This document shows, one piece after another, positions 31,841 through 40,095 of a DNA stretch of 45,095 nt (positions are counted from its first letter, which is position 1; each line of letters opens with the position of its first letter). The stretch comes from Candidatus Nanopelagicaceae bacterium (lineage in GTDB: Bacteria; Actinomycetota; Actinomycetes; Nanopelagicales; Nanopelagicaceae). The notes under the pieces were generated by a model. The model was given only the letters and a program-made list of their open reading frames with translations, made no database searches and had not been told where the DNA came from. The DNA lies in the NCBI GenBank assembly GCA_947490625.1, contig CANLHC010000002.1, positions 1 to 45,095 of the forward strand, read 5' to 3'. The translations under genes were made by a program, and so were the position numbers.

Positions 31841-31844
31841 CGAT
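31839..31844 (+). promoter_or_regulatory. Leaderless -10 element of pgsA
   Basis: TACGAT ends seven bases before ATG 31852 and supports that start over ATG 31843, which lies inside the hexamer. Confidence 0.5.
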
Positions 31845-31851
31845 GGTGCCG

Positions 31852-32454
31852 ATGATTAGCGTGCATGTGAAACCTCAGATCACCCGATTAATTAATCCAG
31901 TGGTCAAAGCCGCTGTGCGCTTGGGGATTACCGCCAATGCCGTAACTATTACTGGCGGGCTAGGCACTGTGATAGCTGCACTCTATTTCTATCCACGAGG
32001 AGACCTTTTCGTAGGCACGATCGTGATCTCACTCTTTGCATTAAGTGATTTATTCGATGGAGCGATAGCCCGACGAACTGGTGGCGAAGGAACTTCGTGG
32101 GGAGGGTTCCTTGATTCCACAATTGATCGAGTGACGGATTCGGCAATACTCATCGGTGCACTTCTTTACTTTGTTGATGAGGATAAAACGATTGCCCTCT
32201 TCGTTCTGATCTCACTAGTGGTCAGTGGATTGATTCCATATATCCGCGCCAAGGCCGAAAGCATGAAAATTGAATGCAATGGTGGAATCGCAGAACGCAC
32301 AGAACGGTTAATCATCGCGCTCACTGCACTTGGATTTTATGGTTTGGGAGTAGACATAGCAGCAATGATCGGGTTCACACTCCTTGCATTTCTGGGAACG
32401 GTGACGGTCATTCAGCGAATAGTGATTGTCTATCGCGCACTGCGTAAGGAATAG
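31852..32454 (+). CDS. pgsA: CDP-alcohol phosphatidyltransferase, probable phosphatidylinositol phosphate synthase
   Basis: This 200-residue membrane enzyme joins CDP-diacylglycerol to an alcohol phosphate, probably inositol phosphate given the pimA neighbours. The metal-binding CDP-alcohol motif is visible as DLFDGAIARR ... GFLDSTIDRVTD, with all four aspartates. The spacing between AR and the next glycine is one residue longer than the classic motif. Several membrane spans follow. ATG 31852 is chosen because TACGAT lies seven bases upstream; a longer reading would run antisense into the EF-G-like gene. Confidence 0.9.
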   Translation: MISVHVKPQITRLINPVVKAAVRLGITANAVTITGGLGTVIAALYFYPRGDLFVGTIVISLFALSDLFDGAIARRTGGEGTSWGGFLDSTIDRVTDSAILIGALLYFVDEDKTIALFVLISLVVSGLIPYIRAKAESMKIECNGGIAERTERLIIALTALGFYGLGVDIAAMIGFTLLAFLGTVTVIQRIVIVYRALRKE

Positions 32455-32457
32455 TCA

Positions 32458-33342
32458 ATGAAGGATTTCATTATCGCTCGTGCCTACTTTCTAGGCTGGA
32501 CATTGATTCGACGTATGCCTGAGAAATCGGCTACCAATCTTTTTCTATGGCTAGGGTCTCGCATGCTCAAAAAGAATGGAAGAAGTGTCAAGAGATTGCG
32601 CTCGAACTTAGCTCGTGTAAATCCGTTGTTGCAGGCGGATGAACTACAAAATCTGATAGCACAGGGTGTCATGTCCTATATGCGTTATTGGCGCGAAACA
32701 TTCCGATCACCTGACTGGACCAGAGAGAGAATTCTTTCGACGGTAACGGTGAGCAATGAGCATCTGTTGATGGATCCAATTAATTCTGGAAGCCCAGTGG
32801 TGGTTGCCCTTCCACATGCTGGCAATTGGGATCATGCCGGTTCGTATTTCTGCCTCAAGGGTGCGAAGCTGGTTACCGTTGCCGAGGTTTTGAAGCCACG
32901 CGCTCTCTTTGAAAAATTCCTCGAGTACCGGCAAGCGATAGGAATGGAAGTGTTGCCTCTGGATAGCAACGCTTTCGGCACTCTGCTGGAACGTGCGCAA
33001 GAGGGGAAGTTGATCGCGCTAGTGGCCGATCGAGATCTTTCTCGAAGCGGTATTGATGTGAGATTTTTTGACGGCACGGCGCGAATGCCGGCCGGCCCCG
33101 CCCTTGTCGCCATTCGAACTGATTCGCCTCTTGTTACTGCCTTTGTTTCATACACACCAAGTGGGATTCATATCCAACTCGATGCGATAGAGATTCCAAC
33201 TGTTGGTGATGAAGATGCCAAGGTGAAGATCGTCGTGCAACGCTGTGCTGATAATTTTGCAGTAGGTATCTTGAAGAATCCAGAGGACTGGCACATGATG
33301 CAAAGAATTTGGGTTGACGATGATTTTGTAGGTAGATCATGA
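32458..33342 (+). CDS. patA: Phosphatidylinositol mannoside acyltransferase (LpxL/HtrB family)
   Basis: This 294-residue membrane-associated acyltransferase is expected to acylate the mannose of phosphatidylinositol mannosides. The catalytic HxxxxD motif is LPHAGNWDHAG near residue 120, and DRDLSRSGIDVRFFDG and ARMPAGPALVAIRT are the conserved substrate blocks. It starts three bases after pgsA and overlaps pimA as ATGA, matching the Mycobacterium order (Rv2612c-Rv2611c-Rv2610c, from memory). The symbol rests on synteny; lipid A is not expected in this lineage. Confidence 0.88.
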   Translation: MKDFIIARAYFLGWTLIRRMPEKSATNLFLWLGSRMLKKNGRSVKRLRSNLARVNPLLQADELQNLIAQGVMSYMRYWRETFRSPDWTRERILSTVTVSNEHLLMDPINSGSPVVVALPHAGNWDHAGSYFCLKGAKLVTVAEVLKPRALFEKFLEYRQAIGMEVLPLDSNAFGTLLERAQEGKLIALVADRDLSRSGIDVRFFDGTARMPAGPALVAIRTDSPLVTAFVSYTPSGIHIQLDAIEIPTVGDEDAKVKIVVQRCADNFAVGILKNPEDWHMMQRIWVDDDFVGRS

Positions 33343-34511
33343 AAAAACTACGAATTGGTTTAGTCTGTCCTTACGGTTGGGATACACCGGGTGGTGTTCA
33401 GAATCATGTCCGAGATCTTGCAGAATATTTCATTGCCGAAGGCCATTTTGTATCGGTTCTCGCTCCTGTCTCGGATGATTCAACCCTTCCTGAATATCTA
33501 GTCAATGCAGGCAAGCCAACGGGAATTCCGTTCAATGGCGCAGTAGCACGTCTTCTCTTTAATCCGGCCGCCTTTGCTCGAGTGAGAAATTGGTTGTTAG
33601 AAAATGAGTTCGACATTCTGCATCTACATGAACCAGCCGTTCCTTCTATTTCACTGCTAGCTCTCTGGGCAAGCGAAGGACCAATCGTGGGAACTTTCCA
33701 TGCGCAAGCAAAGAAGGGAGCGACGACCCGGGTTATCGCCTCAATTGTCGAACCAGCAATTGAACGATTGAGTGAAAAGATCGCCGTGAGCCAGGCGGCC
33801 TACGACACCTTGCAAGAACATATGGATACGACGGCACACGTGATTCCTAACGGCATCTTCGCCGATCGTTATCGTGACGGAATTGTTGAGGAGAAGTGGT
33901 CTGGTGCAACTCTCGGATTCATTGGGCGCTTCGAAGAGCCACGTAAAGGTCTTGAAGTACTTATTGATGCAATTCCCATTATTTCCCGCTTTATCCCTGA
34001 TGTTCGTGTACTCATTGCAGGCCCAGGTGATCCATCAGAGATTACAGAGGATATAAATTCTGAGCTGCGCACTCGTTTTCAATTTCTTGGAAAGATTTCA
34101 GAGAATGAAAAGGCGAACTTTCTTAAATCAATTGCGCTCTATATTGCGCCAAATACGGGCGGTGAATCTTTTGGCATCATTATCGCAGAGGCGTTAGCCG
34201 GTGGCGCGGCGGTGGTGGCTAGCGATATTCCTGCATTCAGTGACCTTTTAGGCAACGGGGCATACGGAGCGCTCTTTGAGTCGGAAGATTCTCAATCCTT
34301 AGCAAAAGTTGTCATAGAACTTTTACGGGACGACGCCAAACGCAGTGATCTAGCTGAGGCAGGGCGGGTATATGCGCAGAGGTATGACTGGAATTCTGTC
34401 GCACACGAGATCTACGAGATCTATGAAAAGGTTTTAGAGAAGGGTCAAAAACTCAACGTCACATCAGAATCTCGCGCATGGGATTGGCTTTTGATTCGAG
34501 AGAACGATTGA
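33339..34511 (+). CDS. pimA: Phosphatidylinositol alpha-mannosyltransferase (GT4)
   Basis: PimA adds the first mannose from GDP-mannose to phosphatidylinositol on the inner face of the membrane. The 390-residue GT-B enzyme begins RIGLVCPYGWDTPGGVQNHV with the glycine-rich acceptor loop. It has GFIGRFEEPRKGLEVLIDA in the linker and ESFGIIIAEALAGG, the EX7E donor-site motif, near residue 275. Length and order fit PimA. It overlaps the acyltransferase gene by four bases and the next gene by one base (TGATG). Confidence 0.92.
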   Translation: MKKLRIGLVCPYGWDTPGGVQNHVRDLAEYFIAEGHFVSVLAPVSDDSTLPEYLVNAGKPTGIPFNGAVARLLFNPAAFARVRNWLLENEFDILHLHEPAVPSISLLALWASEGPIVGTFHAQAKKGATTRVIASIVEPAIERLSEKIAVSQAAYDTLQEHMDTTAHVIPNGIFADRYRDGIVEEKWSGATLGFIGRFEEPRKGLEVLIDAIPIISRFIPDVRVLIAGPGDPSEITEDINSELRTRFQFLGKISENEKANFLKSIALYIAPNTGGESFGIIIAEALAGGAAVVASDIPAFSDLLGNGAYGALFESEDSQSLAKVVIELLRDDAKRSDLAEAGRVYAQRYDWNSVAHEIYEIYEKVLEKGQKLNVTSESRAWDWLLIREND

Positions 34512-35524
34512 TGAAGAAGTTTCTCGCAACACTCTTAGGGGTGTCGGCCATTTTCGTAATTGTCCTAGCTTTCCTACCATTCTCAGGGAGCTCTCTCGTT
34601 GACGAGATTTTTGCGCAGCCCTCCTACAACTCGTTGTCAGGGCGGGAAGGTGTTGATGGTCCAATACTCGTGGTGAAGATTGACGACACAGTTGCTGCTC
34701 GTCCTCAGATCGGGCTTGATCGTGCTGACGTTGTTTACATCGAGCAAGTTGAAGGTGGCCTGACTCGACTAGCGGCGGTTTTCTCCTCTGAAATTCCACA
34801 ACTCATTGGACCAGTACGAAGCGCACGGATAACCGATCTTGAAATCCTCGCGCAGTATGGCACTGTCGTCTTTGCTTACAGCGGTGCGCAGCCAAAATTT
34901 CTTCCGGAGATAGCCGCGGCAAATCTTCATGACTATGGAGCACAGCGTCAATCCGCGACGATCTACACTCGAGATTCATTACGATCAGCACCGACAAATA
35001 TGGTATTGCGCGCAGATTTACTCATGGAAAAAGTGAAAACAGACCAGAAGACAATTTCGCAATCATCACCCAACGCGTGGAGCTTTGGTGACAAGCCTTT
35101 AAATGGTCTCCCAATTTCGGAAGCGAAAGTCTCGTGGCCTGCATCGACGTATGAGTTTCGTTGGAGCGTTGACGATAACCAATGGTCGATCTTTAACAAT
35201 GGCGTAGCTAATCTCTCTGCCTTAGGTTTGCCTCATCACCCCACAACGATTCTGATCCAGAAGGTGAAAATCGTTCCATCGATGTACGGAGACAAATTTG
35301 GGGGAGTCACGCCTCACTCGTTAACAATTGGGTCAGGCACTGGTTATCTCCTGCGTGATGGGGAGTACTTCGCGGCGAATTGGTCTCGCCCTGATGCGGA
35401 GTCAGCCACCACATGGACTGCCGCGGATGGGACTCCATTGAACTTCGCTCGAGGTCAGGTGTGGGTCGCACTTGTTGAGAAAGATCCGATTTTCACGGCT
35501 AGACTCACCACTCTGAACGAGTAG
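34511..35524 (+). CDS. DUF3048-family secreted or membrane-anchored protein (YerB-like)
   Basis: This 337-residue protein starts with MKKFLATLLGV and a hydrophobic signal or anchor to about residue 22, so it probably faces the outside. The mature part has the DUF3048 pattern: PILVVKIDDTVAARPQIGLDRADVVYIEQV, then IGPVRSARITDLEIL, and a C-terminal domain ending FARGQVWVALV. Function is unknown. No lipobox cysteine is present. ATG 34511-34513 overlaps the pimA stop as TGATG, so it is coupled to the PIM operon. Confidence 0.82.
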   Translation: MKKFLATLLGVSAIFVIVLAFLPFSGSSLVDEIFAQPSYNSLSGREGVDGPILVVKIDDTVAARPQIGLDRADVVYIEQVEGGLTRLAAVFSSEIPQLIGPVRSARITDLEILAQYGTVVFAYSGAQPKFLPEIAAANLHDYGAQRQSATIYTRDSLRSAPTNMVLRADLLMEKVKTDQKTISQSSPNAWSFGDKPLNGLPISEAKVSWPASTYEFRWSVDDNQWSIFNNGVANLSALGLPHHPTTILIQKVKIVPSMYGDKFGGVTPHSLTIGSGTGYLLRDGEYFAANWSRPDAESATTWTAADGTPLNFARGQVWVALVEKDPIFTARLTTLNE

Positions 35525-35541
35525 AGCCAAGGAGTTTTTTC

Positions 35542-36429
35542 ATGTCACAGGAAACTGGAACAGCGCGCGTCAAGCGAGGCATGGCAGAGATGCTTAAGGG
35601 TGGCGTCATCATGGATGTCGTCAACGCAGAGCAAGCCAAGATTGCAGAAGATGCTGGCGCTGTTGCTGTTATGGCCCTTGAGCGCGTACCTGCAGATATT
35701 CGTGCGCAAGGTGGCGTTGCTCGTATGTCTGATCCAGATATGATCGAAAAAATTCAGGCAACAGTTTCTATTCCAGTGATGGCGAAGGTTCGTATCGGCC
35801 ATTTTGTCGAGGCACAAATTTTGGAAAGTCTGGGCGTTGATTACATCGATGAATCTGAAGTGCTTACGCCAGCTGATTACATCAACCATGTTGATAAGTG
35901 GAACTTTAAGATCCCATTCGTCTGCGGTGCTACCAACTTAGGCGAAGCGCTCCGTCGTATCAACGAAGGTGCTGCCATGATTCGCTCAAAGGGCGAAGCT
36001 GGTACTGGCGATGTTTCAAATGCTATGTCGCATATGAGATCAATCGGGGGAGATATTCGTCGTTTAACTTCAATGCGCGAAGACGAGCTCTATGTGGCAG
36101 CAAAGGAAATGCAAGCTCCTTATGCATTAGTAAAGGAAGTTGCTGAGACAGGCAAGCTACCTGTTGTTCTCTTCACCGCCGGTGGAATCGCAACTCCGGC
36201 AGATGCTGCGCTGATGATGCAGATGGGTGCCGATGGCGTCTTCATCGGTTCCGGAATCTTTAAGTCGGGTAACCCCGCACATCGCGCCGCTGCCTGCGTA
36301 AAGGCAACAACGTTTTATAACGATGCCAAGGTATTGGCCGATGTCTCGCGTGGCCTAGGGGATGCAATGGTGGGAATCAACGTTGCAGATATTCCAGTGC
36401 CACATCGCCTAGCCGAACGTGGCTGGTAA
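35542..36429 (+). CDS. pdxS: Pyridoxal 5'-phosphate synthase subunit PdxS
   Basis: PdxS makes PLP from ribose 5-phosphate, glyceraldehyde 3-phosphate and ammonia. The 295-residue barrel has DVVNAEQAKIAEDAGAVAVM, the Schiff-base lysine in VMAKVRIGH, the catalytic aspartate in DYIDESEV, and the phosphate loop GEAGTGDVSN. An AAGGAG Shine-Dalgarno sequence lies seven bases before ATG. The glutaminase partner pdxT follows after 25 bases. Confidence 0.98.
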   Translation: MSQETGTARVKRGMAEMLKGGVIMDVVNAEQAKIAEDAGAVAVMALERVPADIRAQGGVARMSDPDMIEKIQATVSIPVMAKVRIGHFVEAQILESLGVDYIDESEVLTPADYINHVDKWNFKIPFVCGATNLGEALRRINEGAAMIRSKGEAGTGDVSNAMSHMRSIGGDIRRLTSMREDELYVAAKEMQAPYALVKEVAETGKLPVVLFTAGGIATPADAALMMQMGADGVFIGSGIFKSGNPAHRAAACVKATTFYNDAKVLADVSRGLGDAMVGINVADIPVPHRLAERGW

Positions 36430-36432
36430 GCA

Positions 36433-36446
36433 CTCAGTTATCTGAG
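36433..36446 (+). promoter_or_regulatory. Small hairpin between pdxS and pdxT
   Basis: CTCAG-TTAT-CTGAG forms a perfect five-base stem in the 25-base gap. It could tune the pdxS:pdxT ratio or mRNA stability. No Shine-Dalgarno or leaderless -10 is evident for pdxT. Confidence 0.3.
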
Positions 36447-36454
36447 TTCAGACA

Positions 36455-37042
36455 ATGAAGATAGGTGTTCTGGCCCTACAGGGGGATTTTCGTGAACATC
36501 TGCATGCAATTGCTTTATGCGGCGAAGAAGGAATAGAAGTCCGCAGAGCGAGTGAACTAGATACCTGTGATGCCTTCATTCTTCCAGGGGGAGAATCGAC
36601 TGCGATTGCGTTGCTTGCTCGGAATTATGATTTGATTGAACCGATTCGTGCGCGTATCGAATCAGGGATGCCCACCTACGGATCCTGTGCTGGAATGATC
36701 TTATTGGCTGATCGTCTCGTTGATGGCGCTCCAGGTCAGCAGACATTTGGTGGAATAGATATGACAGTTCGACGAAATGCATTTGGCCGTCAGGTTGACT
36801 CGTTTGAATCAACGCTCTCCTTCAACTCTCATTCTCTTCATGCGGTCTTTATCCGAGCACCATGGGTCGAAGATGTTGGTTCTAGTGTTGAAGTGATTAG
36901 CACTGTTACAACTAGTGATGGGAAGAGCCATCCGGTAGCTGTACGCCAATCACATCTCTTGGCTACCTCGTTCCACCCTGAACTTACTCAGGATCAGGCG
37001 GTGCATAGGTACTTTATTGATGAGGTCTGTAAGTCACGATAA
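36455..37042 (+). CDS. pdxT: Pyridoxal 5'-phosphate synthase glutaminase subunit PdxT
   Basis: PdxT releases ammonia from glutamine and channels it to PdxS. The 195-residue class I amidotransferase has LQGDFREH, PGGESTAIALL, the catalytic cysteine in YGSCAGMILLA (GSCAG rather than GTCAG), and the His-Glu pair in TSFHPELT. It is complete and in its usual order after pdxS and before yebC. Confidence 0.97.
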   Translation: MKIGVLALQGDFREHLHAIALCGEEGIEVRRASELDTCDAFILPGGESTAIALLARNYDLIEPIRARIESGMPTYGSCAGMILLADRLVDGAPGQQTFGGIDMTVRRNAFGRQVDSFESTLSFNSHSLHAVFIRAPWVEDVGSSVEVISTVTTSDGKSHPVAVRQSHLLATSFHPELTQDQAVHRYFIDEVCKSR

Positions 37043-37080
37043 AGTAGGTTCACAGGTTTTTAACAAAAGGGGTTAGTTTC

Positions 37081-37833
37081 ATGTCAGGCCATTCCAAGTG
37101 GGCGACCACTAAGCATAAGAAGGCTGTTATCGACGGCCGACGCGCAAAAAATTTCGCCAAACTCATTAAGGCGATCGAAGTCGCAGCTCGCAATGGTGGC
37201 CCTGATCTTGAAGGAAATCCAACCCTCTTTGATGCGATCGCAAAAGCCAAGAAGAATTCGATGCCGGCTGACAACATTGATCGAGCAGTCAAACGTGGTG
37301 CTGGTTTGGAGTCAGGCGGAGCGGATTACCAAACAATTATGTATGAAGGCTACGGGCCTAACGGTGTTGCTTTGATGATCGAGTGTCTTTCCGATAATAG
37401 AAATCGTGCTGCATCTGAAGTCCGAGTTGCAGTTACCCGCAATGGAGGGTCGATGGCTGATCCAGGATCAGTTTCCTATCTCTTCAATCGAAAAGGCGTG
37501 ATTATTGTTTCAAAGGTGGCTGGAGTCTCTGAGGAGTCAATCCTTGAGGCAGTTCTTGAGGCCGGTGCTGAAGAAGTAAATGATCTCGGCGAAACTTTTG
37601 AAGTTGTTTGTGAGGCTGCTGATTTAGTTGCAACTCGTACCGCGCTTCAAAGTGCGGGCATTGATTACGAATCTGCTGACTCTTCCTTCCTCCCATCGAT
37701 GGTTATTCCACTTGATGCCGAAGGTGCGCAGAAGGTCTTCGAACTCATTGATGCGATAGAAGAACTTGATGACGTTCAAAATGTCTTCGGGAATTTCGAT
37801 GTCTCTGATGAAGTAATGGCGAGCCTTTCCTAA
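37081..37833 (+). CDS. yebC: YebC/PmpR-family regulator
   Basis: This 250-residue protein begins with the family signature MSGHSKWATTKHKKAVIDG and continues KLIKAIEVAARNGGPD, YEGYGPNGVALMIECLSDNR and GSVSYLFNRKG. YebC proteins have been described as DNA-binding regulators and, more recently, as factors that relieve ribosome stalling. An AAAAGGGG Shine-Dalgarno sequence precedes the ATG, and TAGGTT at 37045-37050 is a possible -10. It lies upstream of ruvCAB, as in other actinobacteria. Confidence 0.96.
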   Translation: MSGHSKWATTKHKKAVIDGRRAKNFAKLIKAIEVAARNGGPDLEGNPTLFDAIAKAKKNSMPADNIDRAVKRGAGLESGGADYQTIMYEGYGPNGVALMIECLSDNRNRAASEVRVAVTRNGGSMADPGSVSYLFNRKGVIIVSKVAGVSEESILEAVLEAGAEEVNDLGETFEVVCEAADLVATRTALQSAGIDYESADSSFLPSMVIPLDAEGAQKVFELIDAIEELDDVQNVFGNFDVSDEVMASLS

Positions 37834-37851
37834 CTCTCATCTATGAGGTTC

Positions 37852-37857
37852 TAGGCT
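37852..37857 (+). promoter_or_regulatory. Leaderless -10 element of ruvC
   Basis: TAGGCT ends six bases before ATG 37864 and heads ruvC-ruvA-ruvB. Confidence 0.55.
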
Positions 37858-37863
37858 GAACGC

Positions 37864-38418
37864 ATGAGCCAACAACGTGTGAAAGTGCTGGGAGTTGATC
37901 CGGGGCTCACACGTTGCGGAATCGGTGTTGTGGTTGGCGCACCAGGTTCACCGCTATCACTTTCAGGCGTAGGCGTGATTCAAACGTCAGCATCGGCCCC
38001 GCTTGAGCAACGTTTACTCGAACTTGAACGCGAACTCAACAACTGGCTTGATCAACATAAGCCCGATGTGATTGCCGTTGAACGAGTTTTCTCTCAACAC
38101 AATGTTCGTACCGTGATGGGAACTGGCCAAGCCGCGGGGATCGCACTTTTGCTCGCGGCTAAACGTGGGATTCCCGTGATGATGCATACCCCCAGCGAAG
38201 TGAAGGCAGCGGTGACTGGCAATGGTCGCGCCAATAAAGCTCAAGTCGCAGAAATGGTTGTACGCATTCTCTCGTTAAAGGAAGCCCCTAAACCCGTCGA
38301 CAGTACCGATGCGCTAGCTCTTGCCATCTGTAATATTTGGAGGGCAGGTGCGACGAGTAAGATTGAACAAGCGCTGAAGCAGGAGAAAAATCGGGTGGCT
38401 AAGTTGGTGAAGAAGTGA
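37864..38418 (+). CDS. ruvC: Holliday junction endonuclease RuvC
   Basis: RuvC cuts Holliday junctions in recombination. The 184-residue RNase-H-fold enzyme shows its acidic catalytic residues: Asp in LGVDPGLTRCG, Glu in IAVERVFSQHN, and the Asp pair in VDSTDALALAI. A basic C-terminal tail follows. The stop overlaps the ruvA GTG as GTGA, giving tight coupling of the resolvasome genes. Confidence 0.97.
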   Translation: MSQQRVKVLGVDPGLTRCGIGVVVGAPGSPLSLSGVGVIQTSASAPLEQRLLELERELNNWLDQHKPDVIAVERVFSQHNVRTVMGTGQAAGIALLLAAKRGIPVMMHTPSEVKAAVTGNGRANKAQVAEMVVRILSLKEAPKPVDSTDALALAICNIWRAGATSKIEQALKQEKNRVAKLVKK

Positions 38419-39020
38419 TTGCTCAGCTTACAGGTGAAGTACGTTCAATCTCTGTCGACCGCATCATTCTTGAAGTCGCAGGCGTGGGTTATCTCGTATC
38501 GGTCACTCCAATAACCTCTTCAGCGATCACACTCGGTACCACCGTCACCTTACATACCTCGATGATCGTTCGAGAAGATTCAATGACGCTCTTTGGTTTT
38601 ATAGATCAAAAGTCTCGCGAAACTTTCGAGTTAGTCCAGACCGTTAGCGGAATAGGGCCACGAGTTGCTCTTTCAATACTTGCGCATCTGACCCCAGAGA
38701 CCTTGGCCCACGCAATCGCTGCCGAATCTGTTGAAACGCTATCGGCTGTACCTGGTATCGGTAAGAAGGGTGCACAGAGGATTCTGCTAGAACTTAAAGG
38801 AAAGTTCTCGTCCTCTGGCTCATCAGCACCGATAAGCATCACGCAATCTCAGTGGCGCGAACAATTATCTGGAGCGCTTTCATCGCTCGGTTATTCACCT
38901 CGTGATGCCGATGCCGTTCTTTCGGTTGTTGCAATCGACTATGCCAATCGCGGGATAGACCCTGCCGTTGCTGATTTATCTGACCTTCTCAAAGCAGCCC
39001 TTGCTGGGGGTAGATCATGA
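38415..39020 (+). CDS. ruvA: Holliday junction branch migration protein RuvA
   Basis: RuvA binds four-way junctions and recruits RuvB. The 201-residue protein has an N-terminal OB fold (IAQLTGEVRSISVDRIILEV), two helix-hairpin-helix motifs (VSGIGPRVALSIL and VPGIGKKGAQRILLELK), and a C-terminal RuvB-contacting domain (ALSSLGYSPRDADAVL). It starts at GTG 38415 and overlaps ruvB as ATGA. Confidence 0.97.
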   Translation: MIAQLTGEVRSISVDRIILEVAGVGYLVSVTPITSSAITLGTTVTLHTSMIVREDSMTLFGFIDQKSRETFELVQTVSGIGPRVALSILAHLTPETLAHAIAAESVETLSAVPGIGKKGAQRILLELKGKFSSSGSSAPISITQSQWREQLSGALSSLGYSPRDADAVLSVVAIDYANRGIDPAVADLSDLLKAALAGGRS

Positions 39021-40057
39021 GCGAAGATCACAATCGAATCGTAGATCCTGTCGCAAACGGTGAAGAGTCTTTATCGGAAAATGCCTTACGTCCTAAGACT
39101 TTAAAAGAATTCGTAGGCCAGCATCGCGTACGTGAACAGATTGATGTTCTGCTCACCGCTGCACGCAATCGTGGCGCGGCGGCAGATCACATACTTTTAT
39201 CTGGACCACCAGGTCTAGGTAAAACAACTCTTGCCATGATTCTGGCATCGGAGATGGCAACTCCAATTCGCATCACCAGTGGTCCAGCTATTACACACGC
39301 AGGGGATCTTGCCGCGATTCTCTCATCGCTAGTTGAGGGCGAGATTTTGTTTCTTGATGAAATACATCGCCTGCCGCGACCTGCAGAAGAGCTTCTCTAT
39401 TTAGCTATGGAAGATTTTCGTGTTGATGTCGTTGTCGGAAAAGGCCCTGGTGCGACTGCAATTCCATTGCAGCTCCCGCACTTCACACTCGTTGGTGCAA
39501 CGACTAGAGCTGGACTTCTTCCCAGCCCGTTACGTGATCGTTTCGGTTTCACTGCGCATTTAGATTTTTATGACCCGCAAGAGATTGAAATTGTTGTCAA
39601 TCGAAGTGCCTCACTGCTTGGTCTAGAAATCGACAAGAAGGCGATCGCTGAGATTGCAGGTCGTTCTCGTGGCACTCCGCGTATTGCTAACCGTCTCTTG
39701 CGACGAGTCCGCGATTATGCGCAGGTTCAAGGATCGTCATCTCTTTCACACGCGCATTCCAAGGCTGCCCTTGAAATGTATGAGGTTGATGAACAAGGTC
39801 TCGATCGTCTAGATCGAGCGGTACTCACCGCGCTCATTGAACGATTCAATGGGGGTCCGGTCGGACTTTCAACATTGGCGATCGCCGTCGGCGAAGAGAC
39901 CGAAACGGTGGAATCTGTCGCAGAACCATTCTTGGTGCGTAACGGATTTATGGCCAGAACTCCACGCGGGCGTATCGCCACCGAATTGGGCTATAGCCAC
40001 CTCGGCATCAAAGCTCCGCCAGCTATCGCTTCCCTTTTTGATGCTCCTTCCGAGTGA
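39017..40057 (+). CDS. ruvB: Holliday junction branch migration ATPase RuvB
   Basis: RuvB is the hexameric AAA+ motor for branch migration. The 346-residue protein has RPKTLKEFVGQ, Walker A SGPPGLGKTTLA near residue 60, Walker B ILFLDEIHRL, sensor 1 VGATTRAGLL with the arginine-finger region PLRDRFG, and a C-terminal winged helix (LVRNGFMARTPRGR). All motor residues are present. Confidence 0.98.
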   Translation: MSEDHNRIVDPVANGEESLSENALRPKTLKEFVGQHRVREQIDVLLTAARNRGAAADHILLSGPPGLGKTTLAMILASEMATPIRITSGPAITHAGDLAAILSSLVEGEILFLDEIHRLPRPAEELLYLAMEDFRVDVVVGKGPGATAIPLQLPHFTLVGATTRAGLLPSPLRDRFGFTAHLDFYDPQEIEIVVNRSASLLGLEIDKKAIAEIAGRSRGTPRIANRLLRRVRDYAQVQGSSSLSHAHSKAALEMYEVDEQGLDRLDRAVLTALIERFNGGPVGLSTLAIAVGEETETVESVAEPFLVRNGFMARTPRGRIATELGYSHLGIKAPPAIASLFDAPSE

Positions 40058-40081
40058 GGCGGAGCACTAGCTGATGTGGCC

Positions 40082-40087
40082 TAGACT
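40082..40087 (+). promoter_or_regulatory. Leaderless -10 element of secD
   Basis: TAGACT ends eight bases before ATG 40096, in the 38-base gap after ruvB. Confidence 0.45.
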
Positions 40088-40095
40088 CTGCTCTT

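Noticed and set aside
31633..31851. N-terminal extension of pgsA by 73 codons
   Set aside because: It is antisense to the EF-G-like gene and lacks homology; TACGAT seven bases before ATG 31852 and the family length support the short form.
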